Part shown: piece by piece, positions 57,881 through 64,000 of the stretch
Layout of the letters: each line of letters begins with the position of its first letter
How positions within the stretch are numbered: position 1 is the first letter of the stretch
NCBI RefSeq assembly: GCF_016458235.1
Contig: NZ_JAEMHK010000007.1
Coordinates: 124,001-188,000 of the forward strand
From: Geomonas propionica
GTDB lineage: Bacteria; Desulfobacterota; Desulfuromonadia; Geobacterales; Geobacteraceae
Length of the DNA stretch: 64,000 nucleotides
Reading direction: 5' to 3'
Position numbers and translations under genes: made by a program
Notes under the pieces: model-generated
What the model was told of the DNA's origin: nothing
Databases searched by the model: none
What the model saw: the letters and a program-made list of their open reading frames with translations, nothing else

Positions 57881-58822
57881 GTGCAGAAACTAGCCAAGGT
57901 TGACGAGATGAACGCGGTGCTGGAGGAGCTCTCCAGCCAACACCTGAAGGGGAAGGTGAGGGCCTTGCGCCTGAGCCTGATGGCGCTTTTGACCGGCGGG
58001 CACATCCTACTCGAAGATATCCCCGGACTCGGCAAGACCACCATGGCCCTGGCCTTCGCCAGCGCCCTCGGGCTCTCCTTCGGCCGGGTCCAGTGCACCA
58101 GCGACCTGCTCCCCTCCGACATCACCGGCCTCTCAGTATTCGACCGGAGCGAGGGGCGCTTCAACTTCATCCGGGGGCCGATCTTCAACAACATCGTCCT
58201 GATCGACGAGATCAACCGCGCCATGCCCAAGACCCAGAGCGCGCTCCTGGAGGCGATGGAGGAGCGGCACGTCACGGTCGAGGGGGTCACCTACCAGCTC
58301 CCCGAGCCGTTCCTGGTGCTGGCGACGCAGAACCCGGTGGAGCAGGTGGGTACCTATCCCTTGCCGGAGTCGCAGATGGACCGCTTCCTGATCCGCACCG
58401 GGATCGGTTATCCCCCCGAGGAGATCGAGAAGGGGATCCTGAGGCAGGGTAGCATCCGGGACGAGATCATGCACATTCCGGCCCTGGTGCGCAGCGACGA
58501 CCTGGTCACCGCCATCGCCAGCGTGAAGGAAGTCTACGTGGGCGACAAGGTGACCGACTACACCTATGCGATCATCAAGGCGACCCGGAACCACCCGCTG
58601 ATTCTGGCCGGCCTCTCGACCCGAGGCGGCATCGGCATGGTGGACGCCGCCAAGGCGGCCGCCTACCTGCACGGCCGCGACTTCGTGGCGCCGGAGGACG
58701 TCAGGGACGTGGTCCATGCCGTCTGCCCGCATCGCCTCATCTTCCGCCCGGAGCACGAAGGGGTGGACAAGGAGCACGTATTAAACGCGATCTTAAAGGA
58801 GATCCCTCTCCCTCTCACATAA
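57881..58822 (+). CDS. MoxR-type AAA+ ATPase
   Basis: 313 residues from GTG 57881, eight bases after GGGAGG; the frame also has a GTG at 57848 without a ribosome site. EDIPGLGKTTMALAFA (Walker A), IFNNIVLIDEINRA (Walker B) and ATQNPVEQVGTYPLPESQMDRF are MoxR signatures. Such ATPases act as chaperones for metal insertion or complex assembly together with DUF58 and transglutaminase partners, which are the next two genes. The cargo here is unknown. Confidence 0.93.
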   Translation: MQKLAKVDEMNAVLEELSSQHLKGKVRALRLSLMALLTGGHILLEDIPGLGKTTMALAFASALGLSFGRVQCTSDLLPSDITGLSVFDRSEGRFNFIRGPIFNNIVLIDEINRAMPKTQSALLEAMEERHVTVEGVTYQLPEPFLVLATQNPVEQVGTYPLPESQMDRFLIRTGIGYPPEEIEKGILRQGSIRDEIMHIPALVRSDDLVTAIASVKEVYVGDKVTDYTYAIIKATRNHPLILAGLSTRGGIGMVDAAKAAAYLHGRDFVAPEDVRDVVHAVCPHRLIFRPEHEGVDKEHVLNAILKEIPLPLT

Positions 58823-58842
58823 AGCTCACCAAGGGGGGCGGG

Positions 58843-59685
58843 ATGTACGTCGCCTCCACCCTGCTGCTGGGGGTGTCCGCGGTCAATACCGGCAACAACC
58901 TCCTCTTTCTCATCGTCGCCGCCATGCTCGCTTTCATGGCGATCACGGGGGTGCTGGGGTGGCTGAATATCCGCGGGCTCGCCCTCAGCGTGCACCTGCC
59001 GGACGAGGTCTACGCCGGCACCGATACCTTCCTCTCCATCACTCTTGAGAACCGGAAGAGGTATCTGCCGTCCTTCCTGATCCGGGTCGGCGTCTTGGGC
59101 GGCTCCACCTCCTTTCTCCTGGTGGAGAAAAACCGGCCCCAGTCTGGATCGCTCCTGCTTTCCTTCCCGGTGCGGGGCCCCCTGCAGCTCGCCGAGGCCT
59201 CGATCAGCTCCCCCTTTCCGGTCAACTTTTTCGTTCGCGCCGCATCGCTGCCGATCCGCCAGGAGTGCACCGTATTCCCGGCGCCGCGCGCGTTGCCGGT
59301 CCCGGCGCCGGGAGGTAAGCCCGATGCGGGGGAGTCGGCCGCCATTGCTGCCGCCGGTTATGACGGCGATCTCGCCAAGATCTCGGATTATCGCGGTGGT
59401 GAGCCCCTCAAGTTGATCCACTGGCGCCTGTCGGCCAAGCACGAGGAGTTCAAGGTGAAGGAACTGACGGCGACGGCGGCTGAACCGCTGCTGCTCGACC
59501 TGGACCTGATCCCGGGGCGCGACCTGGAGCAGCGCCTTTCCTTCGGCACCTTCCTAGTGAACCGCCTGGTGAAGGGGGGACGGCCGGTAGGTCTCAAGCT
59601 CGGGGAGCGCGTCATCACCCCCGGCAGCACCAGGAGCCACCGGCTCAAGCTGCTCACGGAACTGGCCAACTATGGTAAGAATTGA
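58843..59685 (+). CDS. DUF58 domain membrane protein
   Basis: 280 residues. Two N-terminal membrane segments (about 3-17 and 20-40, LLGVSAVNTGNNLLFLIVAAML), a beta-sandwich domain, then the DUF58 core DYRGGEPLKLIHWRLSAKHEE. In MoxR operons DUF58 proteins often carry a von Willebrand A-like fold. The usual family start (I-K-x-T-K-x-G) is found in frame just upstream of the ATG (58819-58842) without an ATG, GTG or TTG to start it. AAGGGGGG before ATG 58843 supports the shorter start. It overlaps the next gene by 14 bases. Confidence 0.88.
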   Translation: MYVASTLLLGVSAVNTGNNLLFLIVAAMLAFMAITGVLGWLNIRGLALSVHLPDEVYAGTDTFLSITLENRKRYLPSFLIRVGVLGGSTSFLLVEKNRPQSGSLLLSFPVRGPLQLAEASISSPFPVNFFVRAASLPIRQECTVFPAPRALPVPAPGGKPDAGESAAIAAAGYDGDLAKISDYRGGEPLKLIHWRLSAKHEEFKVKELTATAAEPLLLDLDLIPGRDLEQRLSFGTFLVNRLVKGGRPVGLKLGERVITPGSTRSHRLKLLTELANYGKN

Positions 59686-61555
59686 CCTCCTTTTGAGCGG
59701 GCTCACCGCCTGCATCGCGCTGATCAGTTACCTGCCCCTGCAGGAGTACCTTGATCCCTTCGCGCGCTTTTTCTTCCCGGCGGCGCTCGTGCTGGCGGCC
59801 TGCCTGCAGGTCAGGGGGCGCGCCCTGCCGCCGCGGGTGCTGACACCGGCCTCGATACTGCTCTTTTTGTACCTCGCCTCGCAGTTCTCCCTGAGCCGGT
59901 TGGTGCCGGTCACTGCCGACCTGCTGGTGGTCTTTCTGGGGGTGCGGCTCCTCGGTGAGCGGATCGGCCGCAACTACCTGCAGGCCTTCGCTCTTTCCCT
60001 GTTCTGCCTGGCCGCCTCCTCGCTCTACGAGATCTCGGCGATCTTCCTGGTCTACCTCTTCTCCCTGCTGCTGCTGGTGGCGGTGGCCCTGGTGCTGCTG
60101 ACCTTCTACGCCGAGGATCCCGTCTCCGCCCTGCCGGCAAGAGAGGCGAAGAAGGTGTTGACCGTCGCCGCGCTGATGCCGGTGGCCTCGCTGCCGCTGT
60201 TCCTCTTTCTCTTTCTCTTCCTTCCCAGGACCCAGTACCCGATCTGGCTCACCAATGCCCCGGCAGGGAAGAAGACCGGCTTGTCCGACACGGTACAGCC
60301 GGGGAGCGTCCAGTCCGTTTCGGAAGTGAAAGGGGCGGTGCTGCGGGCGATTACCCCGAAAGTGCCCGAACAGCAACTGTACTGGCGGGCGGTGGTGCTG
60401 AACGCGTTCAAGAAGGACGCCTGGGTGCGGGAGCCTGTCCCCGGCGATGCCCCTGCGGTCGCCCGGGGAGACGTGGTGCTCCAGGAGATCTATCCGGAAC
60501 GGACCGCCACCCAGTACCTCCCCGCGCTCAATGTGCCCCGCGCCATCAGGGAGCTGCGCCACGATGCCAGCGCCGACGGCGTGTTCGTGTCCCGACGCCC
60601 CCTGGACAAGAAGGTGCGCTACCTCGCCGAGTCGGTACTCGCGGACACGATCCTGGTGCGACGCATCGACCGGGATTTCTACCTGCGGCTGCCGGAGCAG
60701 GTCTCGGAACGCATGCGGGGCGAGGGACGCAAGCTGGCCCGCTCCGGCAAGAGCGTCGAGCAGAAGATGGCGGCACTGGAGTCATTCTTCCGCGACCAGC
60801 GCTTGACCTATGCCAACACGGGACTTCCGGTGGGCGGGGACCCGCTCGACTCTTTCCTCTTCGAAAAAAAACGTGGCAACTGCGAGTATTTCGCCTCCTG
60901 CTACGCGATACTGCTGCGCCTAGGCGGGGTTCCCGCGCGCCTGGTGGGAGGGTTCCGCGGCGGGACCTACAACGACGTCGGTGGGTACTACCTGGTCACC
61001 GAGGACATGGCCCACGTCTGGGTGGAAGCCTACCTGGACGGGGTGGGGTGGCGGACGGTGGACCCGAGCTCCTGGGCCCTGGGGGGGGGGCGCAGCCAAC
61101 AGGCCCGCGGGCTGTCCATGTACCTCGACATGGTCGGGTTCTACTGGGACAAGGCGGTGGTCACCTATGACCTTGACAAACAGCTGTCCTTAGTGCGAAA
61201 TGCCGGGAACAAAGCCCGCGACCTGCGGCTTCCCCCCTGGTTCGGGAGGTTGATGCTCCTGGCCCTGCCGGTGCTCGCTGCGCTTGTGCTTTTGGTCCTC
61301 TGGCGCAAGCAGCGTCCCCCCACTGTCGAGGCGCGCCTTTTGCGGCGCATGCTCCGCCTGCTGGCCAAGCGTTATCCCGGAGAGATCAAGGGTGACGAAG
61401 GGCTCTTCGAGCTCTCCGCTCGGCTCCAGGACCGGCACCTGGCCCGGTTCGTCGGCGTTTATGGCGCCGCCGTCTACCACGACCGTCCCCTGACCCGTGC
61501 CGAGGCGGCAGAACTCAATGAAATCGTTCGGGAGGCATCCCAGGATCGTTCTTGA
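59672..61555 (+). CDS. DUF3488/transglutaminase-like membrane protein
   Basis: 627 residues. About six membrane segments in the first 190 residues, a large periplasmic part with a transglutaminase-like fold (catalytic Cys in KRGNCEYFASCYAIL near 408, His in MAHVWVEAYLDG, Asp in RTVDPSS), one more membrane segment near 530 and a small C-terminal domain (DUF4129-like). Family members are thought to act as peptidases or crosslinking enzymes at the envelope; substrates are unknown. With MoxR and DUF58 this is a widespread three-gene set. Confidence 0.92.
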   Translation: MVRIDLLLSGLTACIALISYLPLQEYLDPFARFFFPAALVLAACLQVRGRALPPRVLTPASILLFLYLASQFSLSRLVPVTADLLVVFLGVRLLGERIGRNYLQAFALSLFCLAASSLYEISAIFLVYLFSLLLLVAVALVLLTFYAEDPVSALPAREAKKVLTVAALMPVASLPLFLFLFLFLPRTQYPIWLTNAPAGKKTGLSDTVQPGSVQSVSEVKGAVLRAITPKVPEQQLYWRAVVLNAFKKDAWVREPVPGDAPAVARGDVVLQEIYPERTATQYLPALNVPRAIRELRHDASADGVFVSRRPLDKKVRYLAESVLADTILVRRIDRDFYLRLPEQVSERMRGEGRKLARSGKSVEQKMAALESFFRDQRLTYANTGLPVGGDPLDSFLFEKKRGNCEYFASCYAILLRLGGVPARLVGGFRGGTYNDVGGYYLVTEDMAHVWVEAYLDGVGWRTVDPSSWALGGGRSQQARGLSMYLDMVGFYWDKAVVTYDLDKQLSLVRNAGNKARDLRLPPWFGRLMLLALPVLAALVLLVLWRKQRPPTVEARLLRRMLRLLAKRYPGEIKGDEGLFELSARLQDRHLARFVGVYGAAVYHDRPLTRAEAAELNEIVREASQDRS

Positions 61556-61580
61556 CACGGGACCTGCTTTGATTTAGTTT
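61552..61580 (+). promoter_or_regulatory. Candidate promoter of the TPR gene
   Basis: TTGACA at 61552-61557, which includes the stop codon of the preceding gene, and TAGTTT at 61575-61580 with a 17-base spacer. Confidence 0.5.
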
Positions 61581-61617
61581 TACCTTTCCGTATTTTCAGG
61601 GGTTGTGAGGCGATAAC

Positions 61618-63540
61618 TTGGCTTCCAAAAAAGACAAAATTCTCGAGAGTGCCCAGCGCTTCGTGCTGAAGGGGCAGATAGACAAGGCGATCAAGGACTA
61701 CCAGCAGGTGGTGGCCATGGAGCCCAACGATATCCGCTATCGCCAGCGCCTGGCCGAGCTCCTGGTGCGCGACAACCGCAAGGATGAAGGGATCCAGCAG
61801 TACGAGGACATCGGCAAGCACTACGCCGACAACGGTTACTTCCTGAAGGCGATTGCCATCTACAAGCAGGTCCAGCGTCTCAACCCCGGCAATCCCGCCA
61901 CCGCGCTTACCATCGCCCATCTGAACCACCAGCAGGGGCTGATCGGCAACGCCATGGCGGAATACAACCAAGTGGCGGCGCAGTATGAAAAGGAAGATTT
62001 GCTGAAGGAAGCCCTCAAGGTGGTGGAAACGATGCTGGGCGTCGATGCCGAGCATGTCGCCACCAGGCTTAAGTACGCGGAACTGCTGTACGTGACCGGC
62101 GCAGTAGAGCAGTCCCGGGAGGCCTTCCGGGCATTGCTGGCAGCTTTGCGCAATCGCGGTCTCGAAGGCGAGGCCGCCTCGATCGCCGCCCGTGTCCAGG
62201 AACTCTTCCCCGAGGAGCAGGACGCGCCCGAGCCCGAGCCCGTTCCCGCATTTGCCGGCGAGGGACTGTCGACCACCGGTTTCGAAGGAGTAGAAGATGT
62301 ACCCGGGGTGCAGCCCGCACCTTCCTGGGACAGCGCAATCGAGGAACCGGTCCTGCCGGACTGGGACGCTCCCGCGGCCGAACTGCCTGATCCCTTCGCG
62401 GCGCCGACCCCGACGGAACAGCCCGAACCTGTCGCGGCAGCCCCTGCCTCATACGAGGCACCGGCACCTTGGGACACCGAGCAGGAAGAAACCGCTGAAG
62501 AGGGCTCCATTGCCTGGGAAGAGGAGATCGAACTAGACCTGGAGGATGATGTTTTCGCGTCTGCGCCGACCCATGAGTCCGCTGCTGCCGAGCTTCCCGA
62601 TGCACCCTCCGAACCCTCTGAACCGTCCGAGCCCGCAACTGCTGCCGCGGCCGGGGTAGAACTCCCGCTGGACTTCTCGCTGGAGCTGGACTTCGACGAA
62701 GTCGCGGCCGAGGAGGACCTGGAGGCGGAGCCGGAAGAGGACGCTGCCCCGGTGGTGGAACTCGACTTGGAGCAGGGAGGGGATCTGGAGTTGACCCTGC
62801 CCGACCAGGAAACCCCCTTCGGCGAATTCTCCTGGCAGGAAGAGGGGGACGAGCCGCAAGAGCCGGAAGAAGCGGAGCCGACGGCGGAGCTTGCCGAGTG
62901 GGAGGAGGCCGAGCCCGAGCTCGAGGCGGAACTGGAACTTGAGCCGGAACTGGAACTTGAGCCGGAACTGGAACTTGAGCCGGAACTGGAGCTCGAGCCG
63001 GAGTTTGAACTCGAGCCGGAGCCCTTACAGGAACCTGAAGCGCCGGAAGCCCCGGAAGCTCCGGAACCGGCCCCGCTGCGCGGCTGGGAGGAGATCTTTC
63101 CGCAGGCGGCAGGCGGCGCGGACCTCGATACGGAGGAACTCGAGTCACACTACGATTTAGGGATCGGCTACAAGGAAATGGGGATGTACGCCGGGGCCAT
63201 CAAGGAATTCGAAATCGCGGCGGGGAACCCGCAGCGCCGCTTCGATTGCCTGACCCTGCAGGCAATCTGCTACCGCGACAAGGGAGAGCCGGCCAAGGCC
63301 GAGGAACTGTTGCAGCGCGCCCTGGAACTGACTGTGATCTCCAGGGACGAGCGCACCTCCCTCCACTACGAACTGGCGGTAATCGCGGAAGGAAAAGGCG
63401 CTGTGGAAGAGGCGATCGGGCTGTACCGCGAGGTGATCCGCGTCAATCCCAGCTACCAGGACGCTTCCAGCAGACTTTCCGCGCTCTCGGGCGAGGAGGT
63501 TGAGGATTTCATCGACTTGGAGCTGGAAGAGGGAAGCTGA
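61618..63540 (+). CDS. TPR-repeat protein with a Glu/Pro-rich low-complexity middle
   Basis: 640 residues from TTG 61618 (GTGAGG seven bases before; protein starts ASKKDKILESAQRFVLKGQ). TPR repeats fill about 1-195 (IDKAIKDYQQVVAMEPNDI, FLKAIAIYKQVQRLNPGNP) and about 505-620 (YDLGIGYKEMGMYAGAIKEF). Between them lies a very acidic stretch of Glu, Pro, Ala and Leu including five copies of an 18-base unit. No signal peptide or membrane segment, so it is probably a cytoplasmic scaffold. Similar Geobacter and Myxococcus proteins are found, but no function is assigned. Confidence 0.85.
   Translation: MASKKDKILESAQRFVLKGQIDKAIKDYQQVVAMEPNDIRYRQRLAELLVRDNRKDEGIQQYEDIGKHYADNGYFLKAIAIYKQVQRLNPGNPATALTIAHLNHQQGLIGNAMAEYNQVAAQYEKEDLLKEALKVVETMLGVDAEHVATRLKYAELLYVTGAVEQSREAFRALLAALRNRGLEGEAASIAARVQELFPEEQDAPEPEPVPAFAGEGLSTTGFEGVEDVPGVQPAPSWDSAIEEPVLPDWDAPAAELPDPFAAPTPTEQPEPVAAAPASYEAPAPWDTEQEETAEEGSIAWEEEIELDLEDDVFASAPTHESAAAELPDAPSEPSEPSEPATAAAAGVELPLDFSLELDFDEVAAEEDLEAEPEEDAAPVVELDLEQGGDLELTLPDQETPFGEFSWQEEGDEPQEPEEAEPTAELAEWEEAEPELEAELELEPELELEPELELEPELELEPEFELEPEPLQEPEAPEAPEAPEPAPLRGWEEIFPQAAGGADLDTEELESHYDLGIGYKEMGMYAGAIKEFEIAAGNPQRRFDCLTLQAICYRDKGEPAKAEELLQRALELTVISRDERTSLHYELAVIAEGKGAVEEAIGLYREVIRVNPSYQDASSRLSALSGEEVEDFIDLELEEGS
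62929..63018 (+). repeat. 18-bp minisatellite inside the TPR gene
   Basis: Five tandem 18-base units: three identical (gaactggaacttgagccg) at 62929, 62947 and 62965, then two with a few changes, ending 63018. Each encodes ELELEP or close to it. Unit number can change without shifting the frame. Confidence 0.9.
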
Positions 63541-63544
63541 CCTT

Positions 63545-64000
63545 TTACCAGGTGAGCAGGTTGAGCGGGGGGACCAGGCGCACCGGCGCCTGGAAGAAGT
63601 CCCCGATGAAGTTGGCGGGGACCGGGGGGAGCGGTCCGGCCGTCTCCAGCGTCTTCTGCACGGCCCGGTCGTAGACGATGTTGCCTGAACTTTCCAAAAT
63701 GGTGCTGCCGATGATGTCGCCGTTACGGGTGATGGTGAGGTTCACCACGATCGGCGCCACCTTCTGATCCTTCTGTTCCAACCACCACTTATCGTTTACC
63801 CCCTGCAGCAGCCGAATGTAATACTCCTTTATCTCCGGACGCAGCGTGTCGCCGTCGCTGAGCGGCCTGAAGTACCCCTTGGTAAGACCCATCCCGAAGG
63901 TGGTGCGGGACTGTTCCTCGACGGCGGTCTGGGGCCGTGCCGGTTGCGGTGTCGGGGCCGCGGGCTGCGCGGCCTGCACCGGCTGCGGGGCTGGTGTCGG
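63545..64000 (-). CDS. TonB-family protein, C-terminal part (5' end cut by window)
   Basis: The frame is open to the right edge, so the start lies outside. The visible part has a Pro/Gln/Ala-rich periplasmic linker (APTPQPARPQ) followed by a TonB C-terminal domain (WWLEQKDQKVAPIVVNLTITRNGDIIGSTILESSGNIVYDRAVQKTLETAGPLPP in parts). This domain contacts outer-membrane receptors and is powered by ExbB/ExbD. It lies tail to tail with the TPR gene, five bases apart. The missing N-terminus should hold the membrane anchor. TolA-like proteins share the layout, so TonB versus TolA is not settled. Confidence 0.85.
   Translation of the reverse strand, partial: PTPAPQPVQAAQPAAPTPQPARPQTAVEEQSRTTFGMGLTKGYFRPLSDGDTLRPEIKEYYIRLLQGVNDKWWLEQKDQKVAPIVVNLTITRNGDIIGSTILESSGNIVYDRAVQKTLETAGPLPPVPANFIGDFFQAPVRLVPPLNLLTW

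Noticed and set aside
62929-63018. CRISPR or intergenic tandem repeat
   Set aside because: The units are contiguous, 18 bases, in frame and inside a coding region.
62069-63148. A 359-codon antisense frame rich in Pro, Ala and Arg under the TPR gene
   Set aside because: Shadow of the Glu/Pro-rich stretch; composition explains it.

Overview
The window is high-GC DNA (roughly 60-65% by eye) from a deltaproteobacterium of the Geobacteraceae (Geobacter/Citrifermentans/Geomonas type). The call rests on gene content and order: aspartate kinase next to citramalate synthase (the Geobacter isoleucine route), an Rrf2 regulator before cytochrome bd oxidase, a secretin operon of the kind described in G. 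sulfurreducens as an atypical type II secretion system, ftsEX-envC-ctpA, AcnB as aconitase, and many GC-rich dispersed intergenic repeats. The species cannot be fixed from the sequence alone. Almost everything is ordinary chromosomal core. I see no prophage, insertion sequence, CRISPR array or genomic island.

Layout. 1-1583: end of a NAD(P)HX-repair gene, a CBS protein, tsaE. 1861-5405: aspartate kinase lysC (with a well-placed internal start for a second subunit), citramalate synthase cimA and a ComEA-like protein. 5559-8915: a 51-residue zinc ribbon, an Rrf2 regulator with a likely operator, and cydAB. 9235-15194: the proteostasis block tig-clpP-clpX-lon and an HU gene. 15227-15572: a tRNA-Asp, tRNA-Val, tRNA-Asp cluster. 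15802-16727: glycosyltransferase and a small membrane protein. 16800-30290: one nearly gapless block of 13 genes, gspF-gspE-pilMNOP-like-secretin-two pseudopilins-ftsE-ftsX-envC-like-ctpA. 30462-31784: a secreted protein with a cohesin-like start and a dockerin-like end. 31977-34267: an aldehyde dehydrogenase and fdhD. 34486-37005: acnB. 37165-38934 (minus): oligopeptidase F. 39215-39595: an orphan Fis-type DNA-binding protein. 39579-41742 (minus): a HAD nucleotidase and threonine synthase.

42156-52430 is the translation and RNA block rimP-nusA-ylxR/L7Ae-infB-rbfA-nrnA-truB-rpsO-pnp, preceded by what looks like an attenuator. 52484-56466 holds an M16 protease, dut, an M29 aminopeptidase, a Sua5/YrdC protein and a membrane protein. 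56655-57768 is queD-queE. 57881-61555 is a MoxR/DUF58/transglutaminase operon. 61618-63540 is a TPR protein with an 18-bp minisatellite, and a TonB-like gene runs off the right edge on the minus strand.

The most unusual part is the secretion block. Its secretin is a predicted lipoprotein with TPR repeats in front and a cohesin-like domain behind. The next gene after the operon terminator encodes a protein with both a cohesin-like domain and a dockerin-like calcium loop. This suggests a cohesin-dockerin docking or tethering system at an outer-membrane secretin, co-transcribed with the FtsEX/EnvC cell-wall remodelling machinery. That is an inference from domains and gene order, not something the sequence proves.
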